A stretch of DNA of 64,000 bases from positions 124,001-188,000 of the forward strand of contig NZ_RIZG01000006.1 of assembly GCF_003721245.1 (NCBI RefSeq), given 5' to 3'. This DNA is from Marinomonas hwangdonensis (lineage in GTDB: Bacteria > Pseudomonadota > Gammaproteobacteria > Pseudomonadales > Marinomonadaceae). Numbering within the stretch: the first letter of the stretch is position 1; each line of letters starts with the position of its first letter. The notes under the pieces were generated by a model. It saw only the letters and a list, made by a program, of their open reading frames with translations. It had not been told where the DNA came from and made no database searches. Position numbers and translations under genes: made by a program. Of this stretch, positions 17,219 to 26,324 are shown piece after piece.

Positions 17219-19189
17219 TTAAATTTGCTGGTAATTTAGCATACTCTCTAAGGTTTCAACACGTTTGCAAGTGTCAGATTTTACGAGAAAAAATAAATAA
17301 ATACAGGACGAATGACGTAAGGATACGTAATCCTTATGCAAATAAAAGTGTAAGGACTCTCCCGGTGGCACAATAACCCAGTGGATATCTAGCGCATCAA
17401 AAGTAGTCAGAGTTTGCTGACGGTTAGCTTGCTTTAGGAGGACCCAACGAACCTCTTTTTCTAACAATAAAAATGGGTCAGGATTACGCAGCATTTGAGT
17501 TGATAAAAAATTCAGTGTGGCGTGACTCTGAGACATTTTATTCGCACCCAAGTATATACTCAGAGGTTTCACCATAATATCTTTCTGAAGCCAGCGATCA
17601 CTGGTGATCACGCGGTTATTTTCTTGAAAAACAAACACATTTTCGATGTTGGTTATGCTTGAATAATGAAAAAAAGGCTTAAACAAGCTTGTAGAAAATA
17701 AAACACACCAAATACCCAAGGCCATCACCATGCCCCGTTTTAATGGGCTTTGATACACCCAGAGCACCACTAACAGCAACATAATCCATCTTGGGAACGT
17801 TGATGAAAAGGAGTCAAAGTTCAACAAAGGCCCTTTAAACGCAATCCATTCAAGACTGTACATAACGTAGCCCAGCAGCTTATCAAGTAAGAAATAGCCA
17901 TAACTTGTTCCCACTAATGCGGCCTCTAACGAAGACAGTATTCCCCACGGGAACCACACCAAGCCTGCAAATGGAATCAGCATAACATTGACTAAAATGG
18001 AAACACCCGAAATGGCGTCTTGCCAACCAAGCACCAACACCATAGATGCGGTGGTGAGCATTACCTGTACCATAAAGAGCCGAGAGAACACCGTTATCCC
18101 CTGACAAAAACCAATTAATAAATACACCATGCTAAATGACAACCACAAACCAGGGCTTAAAACGGTTCTGGGATCCAGCAAGAGCACCAGCCAAAGCGCA
18201 AAAGTAATCACTTCATAAGCTGAAAACTTAAGGGCCAACAACCTAGCGAGCATATACACACTGAGCATAATAGAAGCCCTGACAACGGGCTCCCCCCAAT
18301 CTGTCAGATACGCATAAGTAAATAACAAAGGCATCACAATAATGGCATCACAATGCCAACGGGTTAAGCCGGATAACAGCCACTTATCGGGAAATATCCG
18401 CCATGCAAACTGACTAAACAATCGACCGATAATAAACATAAAACCCGTATGCAAGCCAGACACAACGAATAAGTGCGCCAGTCCAAGCACACGCACCACC
18501 CAAGTGTCCTTCTCACTCCATAGGTTGTCTTGACCAAGCAACAAGGCTTTTGAAAAACGCCATGAATCAAACCCCTGCAACTTATCATCCAAATGCGACT
18601 GTATACGGTCTCTGAAACCTTGTTGTCGGTCTTGAACAGCCCATTGCTCTTTATCTAAACGCGTTAAGCTCAGTTCAGCCATTTGCCGTTTGACGTATAA
18701 ATTACGCTCCCACCACGCGCCGTTTTTGTTGGGTAAGGTAATGCGTCGAATCCTGGCTTGTGCCAAAGAGGCAGGATCCACTTGCAGACTAAAATCATCA
18801 GTTACAAGACTTGTTAACTGACTCACTACCTTGAGGGTAAAGTCCCTTTCAATAAAGCGCGTACCATTTTCATGAAAATAAACAATTTGGATCGAAGCGT
18901 TGTCGTCGACAGAAAGCGAATTCACGTTAAAAGGCCGCTCTACGTGTATCTTTTTCTCATCAAAATCAATAAGAACACGCTCATCAAGCTGAAACTCAAA
19001 GGTTGGCAGGGAGAAGTATTCGCTTTGCGCAACGGCAAAAATTGAAAAGCCTGCGGCAAGACAAAGGATTAAACGTTTTGAATGGATTAAATAAAGACAC
19101 ACAAGAATGATGTGCGTAGAATATAGCCATTCGTAGCCAATCGGCACCATCACGGCGCCAATTAAGATGGACAAACTACTTAGTAACAT
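17219..19189 (-). CDS. comEC: ComEC/Rec2-type competence membrane protein, C-terminal domain divergent
   Basis: 656 residues. Two N-terminal hydrophobic segments, a DUF4131-like soluble region (about 60-170), then the polytopic competence domain (about 205-500) with the signature AHLFVVSGLHTG at 238-249. ComEC forms the inner-membrane channel for single-stranded DNA in natural transformation. Typical proteins of 750-800 residues end in a metallo-beta-lactamase domain starting with a DVGQG motif and carrying HxxxDH. Here residues 501-656 show neither motif. No frameshift is apparent, since the frame runs cleanly to within one base of exbB. Conserved position before exbB supports orthology. Confidence 0.82.
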   Translation of the reverse strand: MLLSSLSILIGAVMVPIGYEWLYSTHIILVCLYLIHSKRLILCLAAGFSIFAVAQSEYFSLPTFEFQLDERVLIDFDEKKIHVERPFNVNSLSVDDNASIQIVYFHENGTRFIERDFTLKVVSQLTSLVTDDFSLQVDPASLAQARIRRITLPNKNGAWWERNLYVKRQMAELSLTRLDKEQWAVQDRQQGFRDRIQSHLDDKLQGFDSWRFSKALLLGQDNLWSEKDTWVVRVLGLAHLFVVSGLHTGFMFIIGRLFSQFAWRIFPDKWLLSGLTRWHCDAIIVMPLLFTYAYLTDWGEPVVRASIMLSVYMLARLLALKFSAYEVITFALWLVLLLDPRTVLSPGLWLSFSMVYLLIGFCQGITVFSRLFMVQVMLTTASMVLVLGWQDAISGVSILVNVMLIPFAGLVWFPWGILSSLEAALVGTSYGYFLLDKLLGYVMYSLEWIAFKGPLLNFDSFSSTFPRWIMLLLVVLWVYQSPLKRGMVMALGIWCVLFSTSLFKPFFHYSSITNIENVFVFQENNRVITSDRWLQKDIMVKPLSIYLGANKMSQSHATLNFLSTQMLRNPDPFLLLEKEVRWVLLKQANRQQTLTTFDALDIHWVIVPPGESLHFYLHKDYVSLRHSSCIYLFFLVKSDTCKRVETLESMLNYQQI

Positions 19190-19231
19190 AAGACCTCCAT
19201 GTCTTAAATTGCTAATCTATTTAACCCAATT

Positions 19232-19741
19232 ATGCCGAAAAATTACTTAAAAAGAATCTTACCTAATCCCGACAAGCTGAGAAAAAGCAAGGCGTTGGGA
19301 TTATTAGGTTCACAGATTTATGAACCCAACTTATGGCACTTAAGCCGTAAATCCGTTGCACGAGCGTTTTTGAATGGTGTCTTTTGGGCGTTTATTCCAA
19401 TGCCCTTTCAAATGCTCGCCTCAGCCTTACTTGCTATTCCTTTGCGAGCTAACATCCCGCTGTCTATTGCTTTAGTGTGGGTAAGCAACCCCGTCACAAT
19501 GCCCTTTGTATTTTATTTTAATTATAAAGTGGGCACCGTTATCCTTGGTGAACACGTCCACAGCGATTTTCATTTTTCGGTTGAATGGATATGGGGGCAG
19601 ATGGAGCAAATATGGTTACCATTATATTTAGGCTCCACCTTGTGTGGACTATCGGCGGGGATAATTGGCTATCTTGTCATCAGTTTTTTATGGCGATTCC
19701 ACGTCGTCAAGCGCTGGCAAGAACGAAAACGACGTTTATAA
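19232..19741 (+). CDS. DUF2062 domain protein
   Basis: 169 residues. The block SVARAFLNGVFWAFIPMPFQM followed by WVSNPVTMPFVFYFNYKVG is the DUF2062 core. Two or three membrane segments (about 45-65, 75-105, 130-155) place it in the inner membrane; no function is established. It is divergent from comEC with only 42 bases between, and precedes the lol genes, the same neighbourhood I remember in Pseudomonas. A 22-bp tandem duplication follows it. Confidence 0.88.
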   Translation: MPKNYLKRILPNPDKLRKSKALGLLGSQIYEPNLWHLSRKSVARAFLNGVFWAFIPMPFQMLASALLAIPLRANIPLSIALVWVSNPVTMPFVFYFNYKVGTVILGEHVHSDFHFSVEWIWGQMEQIWLPLYLGSTLCGLSAGIIGYLVISFLWRFHVVKRWQERKRRL

Positions 19742-19760
19742 AATGCCTGACTTAGTGCAC

Positions 19761-19810
19761 TCTAAGTACGATTAAGACCACATCTAAGTACGATTAAGAC
19801 CACATCTAAG
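19761..19810. repeat. 22-bp tandem duplication at the lolD 3' end
   Basis: A 22-base unit beginning TCTAAGTACGATTAAG occupies 19761-19782 and is repeated exactly at 19783-19804; a third partial TCTAAG follows at 19805-19810. The last partial copy includes the lolD stop codon (minus strand, 19806-19808), so the array has grown in the convergent gap. Confidence 0.9.
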
Positions 19811-20504
19811 CATTCAACCCTTTCAATATAGTTAATCTTCCCTGAGAAAGGCGATAAGCTGAATCCATCCAATCCAACATCTTTTCATCATGAGTGACCA
19901 CTAGAAACGCCATATTGTATCGGTTTTTCAAATCAACGATTAAACGCTGAATCTCAAGAGACGTTTTTTCATCTAGATTTCCCGTAGGTTCATCCATTAA
20001 CACGCATGCCGGGCGGTTTGCCAAAGCACGAGCGATCGCAACACGCTGCCTTTCTCCGCCAGACAGCTGTGATGGCTTATGATGAATGCGATCCGCCAAA
20101 CCCACTTGCCCTAACAACTCTTTGGCCCGTTCCGCTGCTTTTGCTCTGGGCATTTTTGCAATCCACATGGGCATCAGCACATTTTCCAATGCTGAAAACT
20201 CGGCCAACAAATGATGGAATTGATAAACAAATCCCATTTCTTTATTGCGCATCTTTGAACGTTTAGCATCATTAATACTAGACCAAGATACTTGTGCCAG
20301 CTTCACCTCACCAGCCGTGGCTAAATCAAGACCGGCTAACAAATTAAGTAAGGTGGTTTTGCCGGAACCCGAGGCCCCCACAATGGCTGAAATCTCTCCT
20401 TTTTGGAGGGTGAAGTCGATCGAGTCAAAAACATCAACAAGCTGTTTGCCATCTTGATACTGTTTGGACAAGTCGTGACATTCTAACACTATCTGATTAT
20501 TCAT
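19806..20504 (-). CDS. lolD: lipoprotein-releasing ABC transporter ATPase LolD
   Basis: 232 residues from the ATG at 20504 (MNNQIVLE); the frame extends upstream to 20540 but that would overlap the permease gene by 44 bases instead of eight. ABC ATPase motifs: Walker [10 protein letters not shown], signature [15 protein letters not shown], Walker [13 protein letters not shown]. It powers extraction of outer-membrane lipoproteins from the inner membrane towards LolA. Coupled to the permease gene upstream. The end of the gene lies in a tandem duplication. Confidence 0.94.
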   Translation of the reverse strand: MNNQIVLECHDLSKQYQDGKQLVDVFDSIDFTLQKGEISAIVGASGSGKTTLLNLLAGLDLATAGEVKLAQVSWSSINDAKRSKMRNKEMGFVYQFHHLLAEFSALENVLMPMWIAKMPRAKAAERAKELLGQVGLADRIHHKPSQLSGGERQRVAIARALANRPACVLMDEPTGNLDEKTSLEIQRLIVDLKNRYNMAFLVVTHDEKMLDWMDSAYRLSQGRLTILKGLNA

Positions 20505-21741
20505 AACGCAGAGCCTCTGCTGGTTCAACTTTTGAAGCACGCCATGCAGGGTAAATCGTAGCAGCGACCGTCATAACAAATGCGGAAGCGACAATGACAC
20601 GCACATCTGACCATTTCAGCTCAGAGGGTAAATAATTAATAAAATACACGTCCGCATTAAGAAATTGAACACCAAGAAGAGTTTGTAAACCGGCGATCAT
20701 ATCACTGACGTTTAAGGCTAACGCGACCCCCAAAACCACACCAATAAGGGTCCCTAATAAGCCAATAAACATACCTTGCACTATGAACACCCACATTACC
20801 TGAGCCGATGTCAGACCCATAGTGCGCAATATCGCAATATCATTGCGCTTGTCAGTTACCACCATGACCAACGTTGAAACAATATTAAACGCCGCTACCG
20901 CCACAATCAGCAAGAGCAGCAAACCTATCATGGTTTTTTCCATCTGGATTGCTTGAAACAAGTTACCGTGAGTGCGAGTCCAGTTACTCACTCTATTTTG
21001 CCCTGGCACCGCTCGCGCAATATCCCAAATACGCGTTGGCGCAAGAAACAAGTCATCAAAAGAGATACGAAGCGCCTCAACACCGTCTTCGTCATAGCGT
21101 TTAAGCTTGGCAGCATCTTGAATATTAATATAAGCCAAACCGCTGTCGAGCTCTGCCCCCACCTCAAACGTTCCAACCACAGTAAAACGCTTTAATACCG
21201 GCGCAACCCCAGCGATAGATACATTGGCTTTGGGTAAAATAGCGGTGACCTTGTCACCGAGCCCTACATTTAACATTCTGGCTAATTGTGAGCCAAGCAC
21301 TATTCCAAAACGAACCTCATCCAAAGCCTCTAATGAGCCAGACGCCATATTATCGCCAATAATGGAAACTTTCTTTTCCATCTCTGGATGAATACCATTT
21401 AGTATAGCGCCATGCACGTTGGCACCAGATTGGAACATAACTTGCGCTTGCGTTTGGGGAGCGACACCAATGACATTTGGCATATTTGAAATTTGCTGTG
21501 CCGTATTGCGCCAATCCTCTAATACAGGCGACCCCCAAAGAGTAGCATGAGGAACCATCCCCAAAATACGTTGACGCAATTCTCTATCAAAGCCATTCAT
21601 GACCGAAAGCACGGTAATTAAAACCATTACACCCAACGCTAAGCCCGCAACGGAAGAAAAGCTGATAAAGGAGATGAAATGATTTGAACGCTTGGCCCGG
21701 GCATAGCGTAGACCAATAGCGAGAGGAAGAAGATTAATCAA
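20497..21741 (-). CDS. lipoprotein-releasing ABC transporter permease (LolC/LolE/LolF family)
   Basis: About 414 residues: one N-terminal membrane segment (ALGVMVLITVLSVMNGF), a periplasmic MacB-like domain (about 45-260), and three C-terminal membrane segments, the FtsX-type layout. TTG at 21741 has AAGGA six bases upstream and gives an N-terminus aligning with LolC/LolE; an ATG at 21756 is in frame but abuts the purC terminator with no ribosome site. Only one permease gene accompanies lolD here, so it may act as a homodimer (LolF type) unless a second permease is encoded elsewhere. Confidence 0.9.
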   Translation of the reverse strand: MINLLPLAIGLRYARAKRSNHFISFISFSSVAGLALGVMVLITVLSVMNGFDRELRQRILGMVPHATLWGSPVLEDWRNTAQQISNMPNVIGVAPQTQAQVMFQSGANVHGAILNGIHPEMEKKVSIIGDNMASGSLEALDEVRFGIVLGSQLARMLNVGLGDKVTAILPKANVSIAGVAPVLKRFTVVGTFEVGAELDSGLAYINIQDAAKLKRYDEDGVEALRISFDDLFLAPTRIWDIARAVPGQNRVSNWTRTHGNLFQAIQMEKTMIGLLLLLIVAVAAFNIVSTLVMVVTDKRNDIAILRTMGLTSAQVMWVFIVQGMFIGLLGTLIGVVLGVALALNVSDMIAGLQTLLGVQFLNADVYFINYLPSELKWSDVRVIVASAFVMTVAATIYPAWRASKVEPAEALRYE

Positions 21742-21758
21742 AGTGTGTCCTTGCATAG

Positions 21759-21785
21759 CAAAAAATGGAGGGAAAACCCTCCATT
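21759..21785 (-). terminator. rho-independent terminator after purC
   Basis: On the minus strand AATGGAGGG pairs perfectly with CCCTCCATT across a TTTT loop (arms 21777-21785 and 21764-21772), followed directly by TTTT. This closes the dapA-bamC-purC transcript. It ends just before the lol permease gene. Confidence 0.85.
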
Positions 21786-21805
21786 ACTACTGATCACAAA
21801 ACCGC

Positions 21806-22522
21806 TTACGCGTTGAAATCGATACCAATACGGCGACCTACGTCTTCGTAAGCCTCGATCACTCCGCCTAAACCTTGACGAAAACGGTCTTTGTCTAGTT
21901 TTTCTTTTGTTTCTGCATCCCATAGGCGACAGCCATCAGGTGAAAACTCATCCCCTAATATCACTTCACCCTTATACAAACCAAATTCAAGTTTGTAATC
22001 AACCAGTATCATGTCGCCTGCAGCAAAAAGCGCCTTCAGAACATCATTAACTTGATACGTTAACGCTTTAGCCTTAGCGAGATCGGATGCCTTAGCCCAA
22101 CCAAACGCTTCAACATGTGACTCGTTGATCATTGGATCACCCAGGGCGTCGTTCTTCAAAAATAACTCAAACGTAGGCGGATTAAGAGTAACGCCCTCCT
22201 CAACACCTAAACGTCGACATAAACTGCCAGCCGCCACATTACGTACGACACACTCAACAGGCATCATATCAAGGCACTTTACCAAAGACTCTGTGTCACT
22301 CAACAGGGCTTCAAAATGCGTTGGAATGCCAGCTTCTTGAAGTTTCGTCATAATAAATGCATTGAATTTATTATTGACCATCCCTTTGCGGTCTAACTGT
22401 TCAATACGCTTACCATCAAATGCCGAGGTATCGTCACGAAACATTAACACCATTTTGTCAGGGTCATCGGTACGGTATACAGATTTTGCCTTACCTGCAT
22501 ACAGTTCTTGTCGCTTTTCCAT
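21806..22522 (-). CDS. purC: phosphoribosylaminoimidazole-succinocarboxamide synthase
   Basis: 238 residues from the ATG at 22522, matching the usual PurC length; the longer open frame to 22630 would overlap bamC, and CGGAGACT gives a good ribosome site at 22522. It ligates aspartate to CAIR in purine synthesis. Motifs: [10 protein letters not shown] at the N-terminus, [25 protein letters not shown] and LVDYKLEFG, with [13 protein letters not shown] near the C-terminus. Last gene of the dapA-bamC-purC operon, whose order is conserved in gammaproteobacteria. Confidence 0.95.
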   Translation of the reverse strand: MEKRQELYAGKAKSVYRTDDPDKMVLMFRDDTSAFDGKRIEQLDRKGMVNNKFNAFIMTKLQEAGIPTHFEALLSDTESLVKCLDMMPVECVVRNVAAGSLCRRLGVEEGVTLNPPTFELFLKNDALGDPMINESHVEAFGWAKASDLAKAKALTYQVNDVLKALFAAGDMILVDYKLEFGLYKGEVILGDEFSPDGCRLWDAETKEKLDKDRFRQGLGGVIEAYEDVGRRIGIDFNA

Positions 22523-22562
22523 TGGAGAGTCTCCGGTTTTCATTTTTGAGGGGTTTTCAACT

Positions 22563-23639
22563 TCAATTAATAAAACGTTGTGCCAATCTGAAAGAAACAA
22601 CTTCTGGATTAGGCGCGGCGGATACATCAATGACTAAAAAGTACCCCGCTTTCTGTTTTGTGATCTCGTAGGGATATTCTCTTTTATCCCAGGTAACATC
22701 ATTTAAATTACGACGGTAAACGTTGAATAATTTTTGTTTTTGACCATTCCCTAGAGGGATACTTAAATCAATCACATCGCCAATTCGCGCAACCTGATCA
22801 GCAGGAACGGGAGACACAAATTGCGTTTTGTCGGGCATTAAATACAGATTGGCAGATTCAAAAGTCGATAACAGACGGGATTCACTGACTGGCTCTTTGC
22901 CCAATTGGATAGCATACATACCCTCGTGATCTACCCACATTGGAAAATCGGATACACTCTCACGGTTAGAAAGAAAAGCGGAAGATTGGTTTAACTGTCG
23001 TCCAATCACACCCCAAAGTCGAACAGCGACGGCGTAAGCATCTTCATTTTTGTTCGGTGTCATCCAACCAGTAGGCTCAATGCCTTCCTGTTCTTCACGA
23101 TACGTTACCTGAATAACGGTTTGGCCATTAACGGTATCAAACTCAAAAGAAAACGCCGTTTGTTTTGGGTATATTCTCGTTACACTGCTCCAAACGGAAG
23201 ACAGCCACCCCTGAGGATGAAAATCAAAAGGCACACTTGTTAATGTATTCTCTGTTTGAGAAGCGATCGGCGTTCCCGCACCATAAAGTGATGTTAAATA
23301 ATCAGCCACAATACGTTTGGCATTTTCAACACCGGTAGGAACAACCAATGAAAAAGCCTCTTCGGTCTCATTCACAGTGACTTCAACCATGGGATAAAAC
23401 ACAAAAGGTGCTCTTGGAATGGTAAAAGGCTTTGATGGTGTTAACGACGCAATTTTATCTTCATTTGGTATAACCAGAACATCACGTGACGGTACGGCAC
23501 CCTCTGGCACGATAAGAGCCGAACTATTGCTAACTTGGTCCTGATAATCGTCGGTGTGATCTGTCAAAAAAAGGCTACAACCTGACAATACCAAGGTCGC
23601 TGTGCTCAAACTCACTACTTTAAACAAGATTTTGTTCAT
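22563..23639 (-). CDS. bamC: outer membrane assembly lipoprotein BamC (NlpB)
   Basis: 358 residues. The N-terminus is a lipoprotein signal ending in VLSGC (Cys about residue 21). A short unstructured stretch follows, then two helix-grip domains; the sequence is divergent, as BamC usually is. It is a lipoprotein of the BAM complex for outer-membrane protein insertion. Assignment rests on signal, size and the conserved position between dapA and purC rather than on strong motifs. It overlaps the dapA stop by four bases. Confidence 0.85.
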   Translation of the reverse strand: MNKILFKVVSLSTATLVLSGCSLFLTDHTDDYQDQVSNSSALIVPEGAVPSRDVLVIPNEDKIASLTPSKPFTIPRAPFVFYPMVEVTVNETEEAFSLVVPTGVENAKRIVADYLTSLYGAGTPIASQTENTLTSVPFDFHPQGWLSSVWSSVTRIYPKQTAFSFEFDTVNGQTVIQVTYREEQEGIEPTGWMTPNKNEDAYAVAVRLWGVIGRQLNQSSAFLSNRESVSDFPMWVDHEGMYAIQLGKEPVSESRLLSTFESANLYLMPDKTQFVSPVPADQVARIGDVIDLSIPLGNGQKQKLFNVYRRNLNDVTWDKREYPYEITKQKAGYFLVIDVSAAPNPEVVSFRLAQRFIN

Positions 23640-24517
23640 ACTGATAACACTCCAGCTTCTATTAGTGCCTGGCGAACGGCAGAATGATGCTGATCAGACA
23701 GTGGCGTTAACGGTAATCGAATGCCTTCCTGACATAAGTTTAGTTGACTACACGCCCACTTTACTGGGATAGGGTTGGACTCTAGAAAAAGATTGCTGTG
23801 CAGTGACGCAATAGTTGCATCAAGCGCGTGCGCTTTATCAGAATGACCGGTCAAAGCAAGCTCAGCAGCTTGAGCAACGACTCTTGGCGCCACATTCGCC
23901 GTCACAGAGATATTGCCTTTACCTCCCAACAACATCAAAGATACAGCGGTCGCGTCGTCACCAGAATAAACCGCAAAATCTGCCGGCACCAGATTAATCA
24001 ATGCTTCTCCACGCTCTAAGTCGCCCGTCGCATCTTTAACCCCAACAATGTTGTTAACGGCAGAAAGGCGTACAACAGTTTCATTCTGCATGTCGCAAGC
24101 GGTTCTTCCAGGAACGTTATACAAAATCTGAGGAATATCCACCGCGTCAGCAATGGCTTTGAAATGTTGAAACAATCCCTCTTGTGTGGGTTTGTTGTAG
24201 TATGGCGTAACCAAAAGACAGGCATCCGCGCCCGCCTCTTTCGCTCGGCGCGTCAAATCAATGGCTTCGTGAGTCGCGTTAGCGCCCGTACCAGCAATAA
24301 CCGGCACTCTACCATTCACGGTATTAACCACTTGGCGAATGACATTAGTATGCTCTTCAGGCGTTAAGGTTGAGGATTCCCCCGTAGTGCCTACCGCGAC
24401 AATACCGTGCGTCCCTTCGCTGATGTGAAACTCTACAAGATCATCTAATTTTTTAGTATCTACAGCGCCATCTGGTGACATAGGTGTGATGAGCGCAACT
24501 AAACTACCTGTGATCAT
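23636..24517 (-). CDS. dapA: 4-hydroxy-tetrahydrodipicolinate synthase
   Basis: 293 residues. It condenses pyruvate with aspartate semialdehyde, the first step specific to lysine and meso-diaminopimelate. Schiff-base Lys161 (VGVKDATGD) and Tyr133 (LYNVPGR) occur at the same positions as in E. coli DapA, along with GTTGESSTL near residue 43. GGAGACT upstream is the ribosome site. First gene of the dapA-bamC-purC operon. Upstream, a CCCCTCT/AGAGGGG hairpin (24565-24589) and an AACTTAATTAAGTT palindrome lie in the divergent gap to bcp. Confidence 0.97.
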   Translation of the reverse strand: MITGSLVALITPMSPDGAVDTKKLDDLVEFHISEGTHGIVAVGTTGESSTLTPEEHTNVIRQVVNTVNGRVPVIAGTGANATHEAIDLTRRAKEAGADACLLVTPYYNKPTQEGLFQHFKAIADAVDIPQILYNVPGRTACDMQNETVVRLSAVNNIVGVKDATGDLERGEALINLVPADFAVYSGDDATAVSLMLLGGKGNISVTANVAPRVVAQAAELALTGHSDKAHALDATIASLHSNLFLESNPIPVKWACSQLNLCQEGIRLPLTPLSDQHHSAVRQALIEAGVLSV

Positions 24518-24656
24518 TTCGAGTCTCCGATAAAATTATAAGCGGGCCTATAGTAACGCCCAGCCCCCTCTTTAACAATAATAGAGGGGCGTAAAGCCCG
24601 AGTAAAATGATAGAAAAAGCCCTTGAGGGATTTATCCGCCCATACTTGTTACGCTA

Positions 24657-24670
24657 AACTTAATTAAGTT
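24657..24670. promoter_or_regulatory. 14-bp palindrome between dapA and bcp
   Basis: AACTTAATTAAGTT is a perfect palindrome in the 205-base divergent gap, just upstream of an AT-rich stretch AATAATATATAGG that could be the bcp -10 region. A possible operator; no regulator is identified. Confidence 0.3.
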
Positions 24671-24722
24671 AATAATATATAGGCTATTTTTTAAACACAC
24701 CTCACCTAATAGAGAGCACATT

Positions 24723-25172
24723 ATGACGATTGAAATTAGACAAAAGGCGCCCGATTTTAGCGCCAAAGATCAAAATGGCGACACCATCACTTTGAGCCAA
24801 TTTAAAGGCAAAAAAGTGGTGCTGTATTTTTATCCAAGAGACTCAACACCAGGCTGTACTGCTCAGGCCTGCGATCTGCGTGACAATTACCAAGCTCTGT
24901 TAGATCAAGGTTACGTCGTTCTTGGTGTGAGCACAGACACCGAAAAGAAACACCAAAACTTCATTGCAAAATACGATTTGCCATTCCCTTTAATCGCTGA
25001 TACTGAAAAAGAGGTACATGCGCTATATGGCACTTGGCAATTGAAAAAGTTCATGGGCAAGGAATCAATGGGCACAGTAAGAACCACATTTATTATCGAT
25101 GAAGAAGGGGTTATTGCGGACATTATCAGCAAGGTGAAAACCAAGGCTCACTCAGAACAAATACTAAAATAA
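24723..25172 (+). CDS. bcp: thioredoxin-dependent peroxiredoxin (Bcp type)
   Basis: 149 residues. It reduces hydroperoxides using thioredoxin. The peroxidatic Cys45 and resolving Cys50 lie in STPGCTAQAC, the Bcp/PrxQ arrangement, after FYPRD; the conserved arginine is in TVRTTFIID. Cytoplasmic, no signal. Monocistronic, divergent from dapA (the two are often adjacent in this group) and followed by a strong terminator. Confidence 0.95.
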   Translation: MTIEIRQKAPDFSAKDQNGDTITLSQFKGKKVVLYFYPRDSTPGCTAQACDLRDNYQALLDQGYVVLGVSTDTEKKHQNFIAKYDLPFPLIADTEKEVHALYGTWQLKKFMGKESMGTVRTTFIIDEEGVIADIISKVKTKAHSEQILK

Positions 25173-25181
25173 AGCATTCAG

Positions 25182-25217
25182 AGTGGGACGCGATTATGCT
25201 CGCGCCCCACTTTTTCT
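25182..25217. terminator. rho-independent terminator after bcp
   Basis: AGTGGGACGCGA (25182-25193) pairs with TCGCGCCCCACT (25200-25211) with one mismatch around a six-base loop, followed by TTTTTCTTG? in substance a T-run beginning at 25211. It separates bcp from the convergent aldo/keto reductase and may also act on the minus strand. Confidence 0.85.
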
Positions 25218-25236
25218 TGTCTGAATTCTTAATACG

Positions 25237-26217
25237 TTAAATGCCGCCACGAATTTCCGATTTCACCTCATCACGATAAAAATCGGCCAGCAATACGTGC
25301 AGTTCTTTGCTCAATGGAGGCAGTGAAGACGCCGCCGCATTGCGAACAACTTGTGAGGAACGACTGGCTCCGGCAATAATACTAGACACCTGAGGTTGAT
25401 CTAAAAGCCAGCGCAGTGATACATCAAGAATATTCTGCCCTTCAGGTAACTTCGTTTTTAATGATTCCACTAACGCCACACCTTTTTCAAACGGAATGCC
25501 GTTAAAGGTTTCGCCCACATGAAACGCGGCGCCATCTTGGTTATAAGAGCGATGATCATGCTCATTAAATTGATGATGGCTGGACATTTTGCCTGACAAC
25601 AATCCGCTTGCTAAAGGCAAACGTACTATGATGCCAACATTATTCTTTTCGGCTAATGGCAAAAGCGACTCAACGGCATCTTGACGAAATACATTGAACA
25701 AAATTTGTAAGCTGGCCATTTCAGGATGTTCACAGCAAAACCTTGCTTCGTCTAACATTTCTACACTGGCGCCAAAATGCTTAATAATGCCCTCTTGCTT
25801 AAGGTCTTCCATCCAAACAAGGATATCACCATCAAACAGCACCTCTCTTGGTACGCAGTGTAATTGCGCCAAATCAATACTATCAACCCCCAACCGATTC
25901 GCGGACTCTTGCAGGCTTTTTTTCACTGCTGCCTTGCTGTAACCGTTTGGGTATAACGCGGCATTTCGTCCCACTTTTGTGGCAATAATGGGCGGCTTAG
26001 CTAAGGCTTTACACCATTCTCCAATTCGCTGCTCACTGATTCCGCCACCATATACATCCGCAGTGTCAAAAAAACGAATTCCCTCAGCCATCGCCGTTTG
26101 CAATATCTGCTCAGCGTCTTTGTCTTCTAAAGGGCCGAAGTCGTTACCCAGTTGCCAACACCCTAAGCCAATTTCTGATACTTCAAAGCCTGTTTTTCCT
26201 AACACTCTCGTTTTCAT
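25237..26217 (-). CDS. aldo/keto reductase
   Basis: 326 residues from the ATG at 26217, which has the strong ribosome site GAGGAGG; the open frame upstream to 26289 has no support. The AKR catalytic tetrad is visible: Asp and Tyr in FDTADVYGGG, Lys in ATKVGR, His in LAQLHCVP. It should reduce aldehydes or ketones with NADPH; the substrate is unknown. Divergent from a LysR regulator 107 bases away, the classic arrangement in which the regulator controls the enzyme (inference). Confidence 0.92.
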   Translation of the reverse strand: MKTRVLGKTGFEVSEIGLGCWQLGNDFGPLEDKDAEQILQTAMAEGIRFFDTADVYGGGISEQRIGEWCKALAKPPIIATKVGRNAALYPNGYSKAAVKKSLQESANRLGVDSIDLAQLHCVPREVLFDGDILVWMEDLKQEGIIKHFGASVEMLDEARFCCEHPEMASLQILFNVFRQDAVESLLPLAEKNNVGIIVRLPLASGLLSGKMSSHHQFNEHDHRSYNQDGAAFHVGETFNGIPFEKGVALVESLKTKLPEGQNILDVSLRWLLDQPQVSSIIAGASRSSQVVRNAAASSLPPLSKELHVLLADFYRDEVKSEIRGGI

Positions 26218-26324
26218 ACATCCTCCTCGGCGAGATCTAATAACCCATAACGCTACTATACGAGCCTTTTTACTGTTTATAATTATCAATCTATTAAATG
26301 CATTGTTTATTAAGGCTTAACAAT

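Noticed and set aside
22523-22630. N-terminal extension of PurC into bamC
   Set aside because: The family N-terminus begins at the ATG at 22522, which has a clear ribosome site; the extension overlaps the bamC 3' end.
24518-24656. CCCCTCT/AGAGGGG hairpin upstream of dapA as a lysine riboswitch
   Set aside because: The leader is far too short and simple for a lysine riboswitch; only one small stem is present.
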